DNA of 64,000 nucleotides, from contig NCSJ02000043.1 of assembly GCA_002812745.2 (NCBI GenBank), positions 62,001 through 126,000 on the forward strand, read 5' to 3'. The notes beneath the pieces were generated by a model. That model did not search any database. It was not told the origin of the DNA and was given only the letters and a program-made list of their open reading frames with translations. This DNA comes from Scytalidium lignicola. Lineage: Eukaryota; Ascomycota; Leotiomycetes. A program made the translations under genes and the position numbers. This document shows positions 1 through 12,735 of the stretch, piece after piece. The stretch's first letter is position 1; the number at the start of each line of letters is the position of its first letter.

Positions 1-570
1 TAGCAGTCCGTTTGGAGCCTACTACTTTACGATTTGCTATTCTCATAGAAGGATATTGTGTACTCCTAATATGGTTAAGTTTATGCATTGGTCTTTAATT
101 GAGTTCATTCAACGTTCTCAGATGGAATATATGAATAGGCATGCAACTCTGCTAATTCCGAGGCCACTGCAAGGCCTGCCTAGTAGGGTAATATAGATAG
201 AAAAGTGGCATCAACTAGCTAGAAGTATATATAGTTAATCTTAAAGTAGAGCAACAAGTTCAACAGCTCCTTGATATCTCTAGATATTAGACTCAGTCAC
301 ACGAATCTCAAATGTCTTGCCAAAATCCGATGCTATTCGAGATAATGATTCCTGAGGTGTTTAAGATTCGGTCACCCTGATATTCGGTCTCAAAGCCGTC
401 TTTTCTAGACAAAGGCTAAACTTGTTTATGGCCCTTTTATTTTGAGATTATATTTGTTATAGTCTTCGTATGTTATGTTCGAGGTCAACCTTCACTAAGA
501 CTGAAGAATTGATACCTGAATTCACCTACATTAGCTTTGATACTTCGTCTCTAAAAGATAATGAATCAGC
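1..570. other. intergenic, no gene seen
   Basis: AT-rich, non-coding sequence beyond the 3' end of the transcription factor gene. Only short open frames are present and none resembles a known protein. Confidence 0.5.
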
Positions 571-3447
571 TCACCAAGTATCTGCCTCCATTGATGTAGG
601 AACTGGCGGTCCTATAACAGCGTTAGGAAGATCGTTTGAGAGCCATGCATCATAGGGATCATCCCCGGGGGCCCTTGAGGCCTGGGTTGAATGTAAATTA
701 AGCAGACCTCCAACCTCGGAAGCGAAGAATTCTACACCACCACAATACGTATACCAAGGGTCCCACCCCAGGCTGTTTTGTAGTGACCGTTCATTATTAG
801 CCATGGAGCCTGTATCCAATTCTGGAGTGAGTGCCGCCCCAGCAGAACCTCGATCCAGATGAGATAGTGATTGAGAGCTAGTCGATACATATTCTGCAAC
901 GTCCCCAACCTGTTGGTAGTTCTCACAGCTCTCGCTAAAGTGATCAGAAAACACTGGAGATGGTTTCTTTCCAGGTCCTGACTTTTCTTTCGCGACTGCC
1001 GAGCGAGAAGGTCGAGGACGGGACTTTTTTGAAGCATTTGGTATTATAGCACTTATGAAGAGGTTTAGCTGTTCCTTTAGAGATGGTGTAAGAGGTTGTG
1101 CATAGACTACAGATTTGGAGTTACGCCGTAATCGTGTGTCAGCTTCATTACCCTCCTCTGTGTCGTTCCCTGCTTCGATATCTTTTAGCCCAAATGAATT
1201 GCCCTCATCAAGACAATCTGCAAATCCTGATACTGCCAACACTGTTTTGAAAACCTGATGGACCATTTTTGCTACTAGCCATACCTCAGCTAGTCGCTCC
1301 ATCGTCTGCATGCTGATCCAGACACGTCTCAGTATTGGTAAGCGGTGTCGTTCTGGCGTGATGTGGAGTTGGTAGGTGTGAATGGCAAGTGTAGTCAGTC
1401 CCGTGTAAACACTATAATTGGGTTAGCATGAGCGTGTATGTAATTAGGGGATTCCACGTACATAAACGGAGGAGTGTGTCGTAAATCATCATGTAAACGC
1501 ATTACCTCGAGAATTGATGTGAGCACGTTGGCCGCATGGAAAGCTGGATTTCGCGGGATATGGATATCTTCCTTAGGATCATTCTTTCCAGACTGAGATG
1601 TAACTGCAGGTAGATATGCCCTATGTAGCAGACAACTCGTAGTAAAATGAAAGCAATGAAGTAAGGCAGACCAGAAGCTGTATCGTGATGAATCCCATTT
1701 CAGGGGCTCAGGGCAACTCTCCAACAATTTGGTCAATGCCAAATCACATTGAGTCAAGACACTAGTATCACGATTTCTGTGCTTTGATGTTGATACCGAG
1801 TAGTGTTCCAACAAAACAAGATCCATGAGCTCACATATTTTGACATAGTGAAGGAAGAATTTAACGTGGATCCGGTTCGGAGGAATAGTAAATCCATATT
1901 CATCGTCCTCTTCAACGAAATCATCCTCGCAGATCATGTCTACATCGCACTCATCCATATTAATCTGTGCTGGCAATGAAAGAGCAACAGAGACTGATCT
2001 ATCTCGAGTGTAAAGGGTCCACCAGATGCGCTTCCAGAGTCGCTTGTCCGATCTGCTAAGGCGCGATCTCTCTGCATTTCGATGCATACCGAACCCCTGA
2101 GCAAGAGTAACCGCTATTCCAACCCAGTAAAACACATTCCTGGAGACCTTGTGGTTGTCTTCCCAGTACCAACCCATAAGGATAAGAGACTGGACAATTG
2201 TGACGCGATCTTCTTCGTAATTGGCCTCATACAGAGCCTTGGCTCGTTGATAGAATATAGTAGCTGCAGGTGTGGATGTGTCTTCTGTCATAATCTGAGT
2301 CCTGGGACAAACTCGCGAGCCAGCAAGGAGAATGGAGTTTATAAGGAGTAACGACGGTGGGTTTCGATGGTCTCGGTAGCTTTTCATGAACCTTGTCCGG
2401 CTTATGACGGGCACTACCGGTGCTACCCATTTGAAATAACAATCAACAAGCTCATCGCATAGTTCTTGAGTTGGGAGTGCAAAAGCTCCACGCTTTCTCA
2501 GGATTGCGATTTCAGCCGAGTCAATTTTGGGGGATAAGGCAGTCGAATCGGCGGGATAACTTGGTAAAGGAATGTGAAGGGTATTAAGGGGATTTGCGCT
2601 GTAGTTCTTGAAAAGCATAGAGAAATTTGAATGCTCCCCAACATATCCGACTCGGCCAGGCTTCTCTATTGGTTTCTCTATCAAGCCAGGCTCTATTAGG
2701 CCGGCATAAAAAGTCATGTCGTCCTGCTGGGGTTGATCTTTGCTCTTCTGCGACTTAGAGGACGGTGTCTGACTCTCAATTACTGGATGACTTTGAGATG
2801 GGATGCCTGATTTCTGGCCTTTTCCTGCTAGGATATCCCTCTCTGTAATTCCTGTCTCTCCCTGGGTTCTTCATAAGGACGTCAGCACCTTTCTCGGAGA
2901 CGTATATCATAGCCGGCAGGGACAAACCGATTCTGATCGACTACATTGCCTTTTGATCTCTTCTTCTTTTTCGGGGGTATGTGGCATTGGATCGAGAATG
3001 CGGCACAGTTTGTGCATGGGAGGCCGTGGGTGGCAGCATCACACCGAATCTGTTGTTGGAGTCAACCAAGGCATGTATACATCTTGAGGCCGGCAGAGAA
3101 TACTCTTCTTGCGTGGCATGTCTGTGTAAAGGCGCGTGTATTAGCCTTACAGTCCTGGTTCTCCTTTGCCTAAAACAATTTAATTGAGGTCGACGAACTT
3201 ACAAAACAAGCACGACCTCCTCGTCCTCTAGATTTCGTGAATTTAGTTTTCGAATTCTCACATCTATAATTATAGTAATGACAAGTTCTCACCTGCGAAA
3301 AGACGGAGGAATTCCAGAACGGTGTCGAGCATCGTGGTTTTGGTTTTCTTCAGCTGCATCTTCGGGAGTACAACTGGAGGTCTGGGGGTAGTGTGGTGCT
3401 AAAGGTCGATGGGAGACGAGCATTGAAACGCGGGGTTGCGAATCCAT
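571..3447 (-). CDS. Zn2Cys6 fungal-specific transcription factor (CTF1-beta-like family)
   Basis: Predicted nuclear DNA-binding regulator, several exons. The N-terminal part of the gene (start near 3447, MDSQPRVSML) leads to a zinc-cluster segment read at about 2950-3062: RCDAATHGLPCTNCAAF, then QCHIPPKKKKR. This supplies cysteines three to six of the cluster followed by a basic stretch. The first two cysteines probably come from a small upstream exon near 3200-3240 (RRSCLF), but I could not resolve those junctions. The long exon (about 2830-1400) holds the fungal_trans regulatory domain: ELCDELVDCYFKWVAPVVPV, then WWTLYTRDRSVSVALSLP. The last exon (from about 1340 to the stop at 571) continues with VWLVAKMVHQVFKTVLA and a Ser/Pro-rich tail. 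The layout resembles cutinase transcription factor 1 beta relatives. Targets are unknown. Introns near 1330-1400, 2850-2930 and 3070-3300 are inferred. Confidence 0.82.
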
Positions 3448-4673
3448 CTTAACTCCTTAAGTGAGGGTCAACAGACCAGCATAGCAATTCGTGACCTATG
3501 TATTACAAATCGTCAACCAAGGGAAAGAGAAAAATCGAGAAAATCATTAAACACACACAAAGGTTGGCGGCAAAATAATGGAGGAGGCGTGACCTGACTT
3601 GCGTGCCTTCTTCTACGGACGGAAACTGCTTATTCTGGGGCTTAGACAAAGCGGAGCGGTAACGGCGGAAGCTAGAGACGACGGATACAACTGACATGAC
3701 TCGGTTTGTGGGGAATTCTCAACGAAGGCGCAGTGAAGAACACGGCTCGGAAAGAGGACAAGAATCCGGGATTTTGAGACTCTATCGTGCGAATAACTGC
3801 TTCACGGAGTCCATCTACGGATCTCAGATCCCGCTGCTGGAAATCTTACCACGCCTACCTCCTGGGTACAAACAAACCATCAATCTTCCCAAGTCCGCGC
3901 CCCGTCCTGTCCGCTTTGCCATCTAATCATTCCCATCACACATTACCCTCAGCAACGGGCACTTCTTTCCTATATCGGTCGTTGTTGCATGAAGCAGAAC
4001 ATAAAATAGACATCTCACCAACGGTCGCCACACGGGTATTGTCTCCACAACGTCAGAACCACACGGAGCATCCTGCTGTATCAGCTCTCCAGCACCTGGC
4101 CAACAGGAAGATCCGCCGAGGGATAATACAAACTTTATTTAATGCCCTCGTCTAATGGTTTCTTGTTATGATTAGAGATCGAGTCACAAAGAGCTGAGCT
4201 TTCTCATCGCCTAATTATGGAAGATTTTGAAGTCTGACGACCGCTATGCAGTCAGCCCTATGCGTACCACGCCGATCATACTCTATCATCGGTATATAGT
4301 ACTGTCTCTTTCGATTGGCCCATGTATGGCTTGTTTATAAATTCCCACAACGAACTTTCACCAACCACTCTGGTTTAGGCTAAGGTGGGCGGCTGGAACC
4401 GGGTATGAATCAATCAATCAATCAACGAAGCATAGTCACAAATTACGGGAGGATATATATATATATATATATCTTTGATCACTAAACAAAAAGTGCTAAT
4501 TATCTTGAGCTATGGTAGCGACTCTAAGGGCCTTAGAACCAATGATATTACATCTGTGTAACCTTAATTCGTAGTCCAAGAACCACAAAAATCGACGTGC
4601 GAGTTTGGTGGAAGCAAGCAGCCTTATCCACCCATCAATCACATCCTGTCTCCGCAAGCTAGATTAGAGCTTT
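3448..4673. other. intergenic region upstream of the transcription factor
   Basis: This 1.2 kb stretch holds the presumed promoter of the transcription factor (reads left) and the 3' flank of the peroxidase gene. A (TA)n microsatellite of about 20 bases lies at 4453-4472. Open frames at 3503-4155 have no recognisable homology or domain and look incidental. Confidence 0.5.
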
Positions 4674-6266
4674 CTAAAATGCACCTTTGCTCTTCGCAGC
4701 ACCAGGGAACATCTTCTGTATTCCCTTTTCAAAGCTTTGCCCACCGATAGTGAGGTCGCTCAGTGCTGGACAAGCGAAGTTCAGCAACGCGGAACCAACA
4801 GTATCTGTGATTAGTTGCAGAGGGACATCAAGTACTGAGAAAAGAGTAGACAATGAGTTGGGAGCAAGTGTCTTCACCACTTCGAAGGAGAAGCAGAGTA
4901 GGTTGTTACCTTCGAGGAGCGTCTCGACGTTAAAAACCCCGCCCGTTAGGTTACCGAGGTCGACGCCGGTGAAGCTATTCACTGTTCCGGTGTTGCCGCC
5001 GATACTACAAGAGCACTCCTGTCAGTAAATGATGGGCAGTGGTGCGACGATAATGGCAATACCTTCCAAGCTGGGGATATTTCGCGACCATTGCGAGGGT
5101 GTCGAGGTTCAAGTCGACCAAACCGTAATCGACAGGTCTGCGGTACCAGTTCTCCGGGATTCTTTCCCACCCTTTATTGTATTTAAAATTACCCTCTGGT
5201 CCAGAAACTCCGAAGATGCTCTTGATAATTTCCTTGGCTAAATGGCTGTTAACAACACGATTCCGATACTTCGCGTTAAGGAACTGGACTCACTGAGCAC
5301 ACCCGTAGGATTCTCCACTGAGTGATTTGCGAAGAGCCGTCCCGCGAAGAGAAAACCTGCATTTCGAGCAATCATTCCTGTGAACGGTCCAAAATAGAAA
5401 TTAGGATTGGTGGCTATGGTCTCCTGGAAGCGGATGTTGGCTAGATCGGCCATGAGATCCATGTTATAGTCTCCAGTGCCATTGGACATCTTGTACCATT
5501 CATTGAACTTGGAAAGGTTGAGAGTTGAGGCATCTCCCGTTACATATAAGTCATCGCGGGTGATTGAGGAGTCAGACTCGATGATATTGTGAGAGCCCAG
5601 GAGTCCTCGTGGTGTGCCTAGTAGCCCAAAGACATTCCCGAGGAGGTTTTCTGAGGAGCCTGTTTCCCCTCCGATTGAGAATCCAGGATCGAGAGATAGA
5701 GGATTGCCAACGAAGACGGTACCCATCACAGCGAGGATCCCTGCAAGGTCAAGTCCCATTCCCCATACTGTCTCCTTGTCAGTAATGCTTCAGTCGTGCT
5801 GACCCCTTGCAACTCACCCTCATTGATGGCAGCCGTAACCTCGACCATCTATTTACTTTCATCAGATCAATTCATAAGCATGGTTGGCGAACATACACTT
5901 GTCACGCCATGGCGGCTGATATATCCGTGGTTTGCAAGTGCATTCAGACCTGGGCAAGGGCCACGCTGATCGCCAGCATCGAAGTTGGGTGGGATAAACG
6001 AGTGTTCACCAATGACTATTACGGTGTTATAGATATTCCCCCAAGAGGATGATGCAGATGATGCAGATGAACTATTCACCTTCAATTGGTGTTGTGAGGG
6101 GATCAGAAAGCAATCGCTTCTCAGAGGCCCGTCGAAAAGCACTGTGCAGCTCGCTGGAAAGCTTCGAGACGGCGTGGGGATGTAAAGCAGCGTGCTTAGA
6201 AGAAAATCCATGTACTACCTCACTCCCCAGTGAAAGGAAAACGGATATCAGAATTACAACTCTCAT
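4674..6266 (-). CDS. secreted chloroperoxidase / haem-thiolate peroxygenase family protein
   Basis: Predicted extracellular haem-thiolate peroxidase (Peroxidase_2 family) that would use H2O2 for halogenation or oxygen transfer. Six exons give a clean 438-residue frame: 6266-6080, 6015-5897, 5848-5818, 5767-5294, 5237-5063, 5004-4674. The chosen start gives a signal peptide (MRVVILISVFLSLGSEVVHG); an in-frame Met 21 codons earlier would put a charged extension in front of it. The haem-ligand motif is DQRGPCPGLNALANHGYI, in which the Cys of PCP is the proximal ligand. A distal-side segment GSHNIIESDSSITRDD follows, as in this family. The length fits the long-type enzymes. The third exon is only 31 nt. 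The substrate cannot be predicted. It points away from the divergent CFEM receptor gene, but co-regulation is only a possibility. Confidence 0.88.
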
Positions 6267-7214
6267 CTTGAAGAAAGGAGTGAACTTCGAAGCATGAACT
6301 ATAGAACTGAATCGAGGTGAGGAAGACAAGAGAAGTCAGAAAGTCAGAAAGTCATGGACTCAAAGGTCTCTGTAGCACCTGCTGAGGGGCCAGAAACTAT
6401 CACCATCGTGGACCAATAATGGAACTCTCATTTGTCCTCACCTAGTCTTTGGCCTTCAAGATTGAGATCATCACCAGAGGTGCAAATTTAAGAAGCTGTC
6501 CAGACACGTGCCAGGGGTATTTCTGGTTGATTTCCTTGATTGTTTAGTTTTGGCGATCTTAGAAATGTCAAAAACATTCACTATCGCAACCGGAGTGGAG
6601 AGCACAGTTCAGGGGCAGAAGAACGCTAGAACCATATGCTTGAAGGATGCCCCACCCTGCAATGCGTATAGGAATAGGCTTAGAATCGTCGATCAATGTC
6701 GCCTTAAAACCAAGTCTCGGCGCCCAGCCGCTGTCAAACCGGGGTGGCACTGCTGGTGGGTTTTTATACACGGCAACTGCCTATAGCTCAATAATGGGCC
6801 CTGAAGGTTTTGAAACGTTCCCTGGTGCATTGTTCATAGTGGAATTATCATCGGGATGAAGCCCGCATTGTATGCTAAGACCACAAAGGTTGGAGATATG
6901 CGACGATCAATGAGCAACATTCTCTTATCCTGGAGATGACAAGGTAATTATGAATCGCTCGATGCGTACGGTATGTCTGCATTTTGACATTCAGCAGAAT
7001 TACCCGAACGGCCAATTGCTACGTGCCTGACAAGGTGAAGGGGCATTGATTGATATCGAATGTAGAATTTAAAAGTTAGGTACAGTAATACTCGATGCAC
7101 TTGGGTTGCTCAACCAGGCTTTCACATCCTCGTTGTCCTTCGTTTCTCAAGTCTTTTTCTTCCATCCATTCATTCAAGTTCCTTTTTTGCTTTAAATCAC
7201 GGGCTCCTACAACG
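6267..7214. promoter_or_regulatory. divergent intergenic region between peroxidase and CFEM receptor
   Basis: The two genes start here in opposite directions, so the roughly 950 bp must hold both promoters. A pyrimidine-rich stretch at about 7120-7200 lies just upstream of the receptor ATG, as is common for fungal 5' leaders. No specific binding site was recognised. Confidence 0.4.
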
Positions 7215-8825
7215 ATGCGGTTCTTGGCGGCTATTTCATCCTTCCTTTTGGTAGCCGTGCAGGTGAGCCTCAGTACTGCTGCTGATACTCTGCCAGCATG
7301 TGGCGTAAGGCATCACCGCTCTGCTACAGAATTCGAAATACTGATGGAATCAGCTGCTGTGTATTGAGACATGGACTTTGCAGTCATCATGTTCTCTCAC
7401 GAATATAACCTGCATTTGTATGAATGCGGAGTTGAACGCAGTCATCACAGAATGTGTCAGTCAAAATTGCACAATTAGAGAGTCATTAAGTGCGTTGCCT
7501 TCCTTCTTTGGAATCCAATCTTGTATCTGATGATAATGTTAGCAACCGAAAAATATTCCAAGGACTCTTGTGGCGTGAAACCACGAGACAGGACGAAGTT
7601 AGTTAGTAGTGTGGGAATTACCTTTGGCGTTCTTGCTGTTATCGCCTTCTGCCTGCGAATCACGTCCAGATTCACACGCTCTGGCGGTTCCTTTGGGATG
7701 GATGATTATACTATGATCCTCGCCGTTGTAGGCTCCCAATTCTTAGATAGCGGTTTTCTACGTACTCACAGAATCCCAGTGTCTTGTTATTCCTCTCTCT
7801 GCATTATCTGTCCCACGTAAGTCTCTCCAAGCCGTTAGAATGTCCCCGATTGTCTAGCTAATTTCATCAGTCGCTGTTCATGGACTAGGAAGAGATATTT
7901 GGAATGTATCGTTTGATGATATTGGATATATATCTTATGTGAGTTCGAGCCCTAAAATCCGACTCAGTTCCAATGGGGCTAACTAGAGTCAGATATTCTT
8001 CTGGGATGAATTGATCTATCTCGGCTCCCTACCTATCATCAAAATCTCTATCCTTCTCTTCTACCTCCGCATCTTCCCCCGCCAAGGCTTCAAGTACTGC
8101 GTCTACGCCTTGATCGCCGCCAACATTGGATACCTCATCTCCTTCGAGGTCATTTCTATTTGGCAATGCCGACCGCTTGACGCGGCATGGAAGCGCTGGG
8201 ACGGTACATATCCTTCTAAGTGCAACAATATCAACCTCCAGAGCTGGCTCAGCGCTACCTTCAACATTATACTAGATCTGTTCATGTTCATTTTGCCACT
8301 GCCGGAATTATACAAGCTATCGATGTCGCCAAAGAAAAAATTCCATATCATGCTCATGTTTAGCGTTGGATTATTGTAAGTACTGCTAGCATATTACCAC
8401 GTCTGGGCTCTAATCACGCCTTCTAGCGTCACGATTGTCAGCTGCCTTCGTCTCAAATTCTTGGTTCAATTCGGGAACACCACGAATCTAACACGTAAAG
8501 TCTTTTTACACTATTTTTAACGGGGTGGGAATCTAACAATTTCACAGAGGACTACACCAACATAGGTGTTTGGAGTACGATTGAGGTTCCTATGGGCATA
8601 ATTTGCGCCTGTATGCCTGCGATTCGATCTCTATTCCGGAATATATTCCCAACAGTGTTCTCATCAACAACCAAAGACGCTTCAGCCGCGTCCTCGATGC
8701 CCAAAGGTTCAAGGGTCACAAATTCAAGCATCGCCAGGCAGCTTTCTAGCAAGCCGAAACACAACGACGAAGAGTCATTTGTGCAACTGGTTGAGATGGA
8801 CTCTCGAGGGGAAAGCCGGGTTTAG
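7215..8825 (+). CDS. CFEM-domain seven-helix membrane protein (PTH11 / fungal rhodopsin-like)
   Basis: Predicted plasma-membrane receptor-like protein. It starts with a signal peptide (MRFLAAISSFLLVAVQVSLSTAA). A cysteine-rich CFEM domain follows: LPACG, then after an intron CSLTNITCICMNAEL and ECVSQNCTIRESL. The transmembrane part is the fungal rhodopsin-type domain: SSVGITFGVLAVIAFCLRIT, MDDYTMILAVVG, VHGLGRDIWNVSFDD, ELIYLGSLPIIKISILLFYL, then CRPLDAAWKRWDG and IILDLFMFILPLPELYKLSM. A final helix EVPMGIICACMPAIRSL leads to a Ser/Lys-rich cytosolic tail ending at 8823-8825. At least six exons. The early CFEM introns (around 7290-7383) could not be fixed and one expected CFEM cysteine is not seen there. 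CFEM-GPCRs of this type act in surface sensing in some pathogens; the ligand here is unknown. Confidence 0.85.
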
Positions 8826-10659
8826 GGGGGAAGGGGTAATATCTGTGATTGGCCTAGCTATTTGCGTTCTGGAGGTGCGGGGGGTTCTGCTCCTGCATCC
8901 GGTTAAAAGTGGATTTTTCAAAGTTAAAAGTTATGAAGAGCTGTTTCCGTGGACGTCAATTCCGATGAAAAATACTGAGCCCTTCCCTGGATGTGAAGTT
9001 GATGAGCTGTTTTATGCAAAGGGTCAACCCGAGTCCACTGCCCCGACTGCTTGCTAATCGGGTGGCCAGGGGGCCTTCAGGAGAGATGATAGCAGTCTGA
9101 TTTTAGTCATCCAGAGAATCAATCCCCAACAGAGCTTGCACTATAGACCAATCAGGTTTAGACTTGGCCGCCGCCCCCGGAACAGTTACTTATCTAGTAA
9201 GCAGGAGGTGAAGTAACTACCGGTAACTACAACAACTGTACGGAGGTACAAGGATGAATACATTTCTCGACCCTGTCGGTCTGGTTTGTTTTTGACCTTC
9301 CATCAAGTTATGTCCTTATGGAAGCCACGGCAAACCGTCATGATATGGTACACAGCCAAGATACCAAGAATGCGTGGGTTGTGTGATACAGCAAATTCCG
9401 ACGAAGTGACTACGGTTGCAGTACCTGTCGTACGCTATAATTATAGCGTATTTTAGGCATTTGGGGTCACTGTAATCCCTAGAATTGTTCCGGTTAAAGG
9501 CCTAAAGCATCATCACGGCACGTTAGCTTCCATGGGCTGTGCGCTGCACAATCTAGCGTCTTGGCTGGGTATCATGACAGCTTTGCCCCTATATGAAACG
9601 CATTTCCCGGGCATGCACCGCCGGACACCTTGTGCATCCACCCCCACATGCCCCGCAAACCAAGATCTACAGTGAAAATCAAGCATTATTGCACCCTTGC
9701 AATTTCGACCAAAAGTACTACAATACAGTAACTTACTGGATTTATCCTTCCAGCCAAACACGCCAAGCACGTGCCAGGCACCAGGTAGGAAGTGACTGTA
9801 CTAACCTGTTCAAGCCATGGTGACGGTGCGACGGCGGTGGCGGGTGTTCTTCCCGTACTAAGTACTTACGTACGCTAATTATGGTGACTTTATATGCTCG
9901 TATCACCACCGACACGGCCGACTCATCTCCCATATGTCTCCGCGAGAAGATCGTCGTCCTGGATAGCCAGGATCATCATAGTCTGGCGTCTGGTAGTCAA
10001 AGGCTGGTGTCGATCAAGGGTTCTGGGCTTCGTCGCTATCTCTTTCCTAATACTGCACTACGGTACCTCTCGAGGCGAGATTGTCCGAGTCCCCGTTTTC
10101 TATCATCTTGGAATTCACCTTGTACCACACACGCCTCAGTATATCTTTCTCTTTCTGATATGGAATGGAACCCTGACAGGTATAAAACGTGGCGTTCGCA
10201 TGCCCCCTTCCAAGTCTGGACAGGTACCAACCCTGTTGTATCCATTGATCTTCAACCATCCATGTGTAGTTGACAACTTCAGGAACACGATGATCTCTTC
10301 GTCCACTCTACTAATGGATTATTAAGAATTATGGAGGTAAAAGAGTCAAGGGGGGTTTGATTGAACTTTTGGTACTCTGGTACTGTAGTATTCCATTGCC
10401 GCAGAATTTCCACTGCGTTCNTTTTTTCCACTTCCATGCTGTGATCATCCATCATTCCGGTTCTTGCTTCCCCTTTCAAGGGTTTCATTGCCGTGCCATG
10501 TCCTGATTTTCAGTCGACTCTGTATCGACCAGGCGTTCGCATGAGGAATTAAAAATCTTCCAAGAGTACTGTTTTCTTGTTTCTTTCACCGGCAATTGGG
10601 GAGACATTCTTCTAGACGTTCTTTACTTTCCTTCTGCAACTGGCCTTTTTTCTGCCAAG
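8826..10659. other. intergenic, no convincing gene
   Basis: About 1.8 kb with several overlapping open frames on both strands (for example 9894-10325) that lack any recognisable motif, signal peptide or intron structure. An N next to a T-run lies near 10421. The right end is the promoter of the GMC oxidoreductase gene. Confidence 0.45.
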
Positions 10660-12735
10660 ATGCATTTAATGAATACCTTGAGCCTTTTGGCTCTATATCT
10701 TAATGGTACTTTGGCCGTGTCAGTCTTGAATTATCTCCAGGTCTCTTTTCAACGTGAATAAGAGCTGACTCGAAGCAGTGCAGCAACAAGGCACTCTCAT
10801 CATGCTAGGCATGCTACAGTGGCCAACACAACCTGGCTTGAGAACTACGAGTATGTTGTCGTAGGCTCAGGGCCTGGAGGTGGACCACTCGCAGCCAGGC
10901 TAGCAATTGCGGGCTATAAAGTCCTCTTGATCGATGCCGGCTCTGATCAAGGCGGCTCCTACCAGGAGCAGGTCCCTGCATTACAGTTACAGTCTACAGA
11001 GTATGAGCCCATGAGATGGGACTACTTCGTCAACCACTACCAGAACGAGACTCGCCAAGAGCTGGACTCGAAGATGACTTGGCAAACGCCCTCTGGTGAC
11101 CTCCACGTCGGGACCAATCCTCCTGCTGGCTCAACACCATTAGGTATTTTGTATCCTCGGGCTGGAACACTCGGTGGCTGCTCCGCTCATAATGCGTTAA
11201 TCACCATCTATCCACATGAGAGTGACTGGACGAACATCGCGACAATAACAGGGGACTCGTCGTGGTCTCCAAACCACATGAGGACCTATTTCGAGAAGCT
11301 TGAGCGAAATGGCTACCTGCCCAGTAGCATCGTTGGCCATGGGTACACTGGTTGGCTTGGAACTGCTCTTACAGATCTCTCCCTAGTGGTCGAGGATCAG
11401 AAACTACTTTCGCTCATTATCTCAGCTGCTACTGCCATGGGGAAAGGTCTTTTGGGCTTACTTCTCAATACTGTTGTTGGCCTTGGAGAGGTCCTGCTCC
11501 GTGATCTCAATGCTCCTGGCCAGCCAGAGAAAACGGGCCTCTACCAAGTCCCTCTTGCCATGACTGGATCGACTCGAGATGGTCCTCGCAACTTCGTTCT
11601 AGAGACGGCAAACGCGACTAATCCGGATGGCTCTCGCAAGTATCACTTAGACATCCGCCTCAACACCCTCGTAACCAAAGTTCGCTTCATTCAGAACGGG
11701 ACAACGCCGAAGGCAGTTGGTGTTGACTTTCTCGACGGCCAGAGTCTTTATCGAGCAGATCCTCGAGCAGGCTCTGCCTCACCAACTGGATCAGGAAGTG
11801 TCAATGCGACTCGCGAAGTCATTCTTTCAGCTGGATCATTTAACACGCCCCAACTTCTAAAGTTGTCCGGCATCGGGCCCGCTGCTGAACTTCAGAAATT
11901 CAACATCCCAGTTCTCGTTGACCTCCCAGGTGTCGGCAGCAACCTCCAAGACCGATACGAGAATACCGTTGTAGGCAAGACCCCGACTGATTTCTTCATC
12001 ACCACTAAATGCACCTTCATGCGCACGCTTCCTGATCCCTGTCTGGATCAATGGATCAATGGTATCGACCCGACCACGAAAGGCACATACGGCACCAACG
12101 GGATTGCTATCGCTATCGTGAAAAAATCTTCTGTCGCTGAAGGCGGGGTTCCCGATATCCTTGTGTCTGGTGCTCCAGCATACTTCACTGGATACTATCC
12201 TGGATATTCAGACTTCGCCCTTAGCGATGCTCGACATTGGGCTTGGATCGTGTTGAAGGCACATAGTCGCAACAATGCTGGCACTGTCCAGCTACGTTCT
12301 GCAGACCCACGTGATATGCCTATCATCAACTTCAATTCCTTCGACACCGGAGTCACCACCGATGATGCCGACGACAAAGACTTGCAGGCTGTGTATGAGG
12401 CAATGGAGTATGCCCGTAAAGCATTTTCTGATTTGATCCCCCTTGATGGTTCCTTCACCGAAGTTTGGCCCGGACCCAACGTCACGACGGAGGCTGAGAT
12501 GAAGAACTTCATCAAAGACGAGGCGTGGGGTCATCATGCAAGTTGTACATGCCCGATCGGTGCTGATGATGATCCGATGGCAGTTCTGGACTCCAACTTC
12601 AGGGCTCGGGGTGTGCAGGGCTTAAGAGTGGTTGATGCCAGTGCTTTCCCAAAGATTCCGGGATTTTATATTGCGCTTCCTATTTACATGATCAGTGAGA
12701 AGGCTGCGGATGTTATTATCAGCGGCGTCGCATGA
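10660..12735 (+). CDS. GMC-family FAD oxidoreductase (aryl-alcohol / glucose oxidase-like), secreted
   Basis: Predicted secreted flavoenzyme oxidising an alcohol or sugar. A short first exon from 10660 (MHLMNTLSLLALYLN) is a signal-peptide start. Splicing from about 10705 to 10820 gives a continuous 653-residue frame, and the downstream frame stays open through 10777, so the acceptor choice is inferred. The ADP-binding fold is YVVVGSGPGGGPLAARLAIA followed by VLLIDAGSD. The GMC signature region includes YPRAGTLGGCSAHNALITIY, and the second signature is REVILSAGSFNTPQLLKLSG. The C-terminal catalytic segment contains WGHHASCTCPIGADDDPMAV with the conserved His, then GLRVVDASAFPKIPGF. The length is typical. 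The exact substrate is not predictable from sequence. No neighbour suggests a shared pathway. Confidence 0.92.

Noticed and set aside
9894..10325. Overlapping frames of 130-143 codons upstream of the GMC gene
   Set aside because: No motif, signal peptide or intron evidence; open in competing frames and strands.
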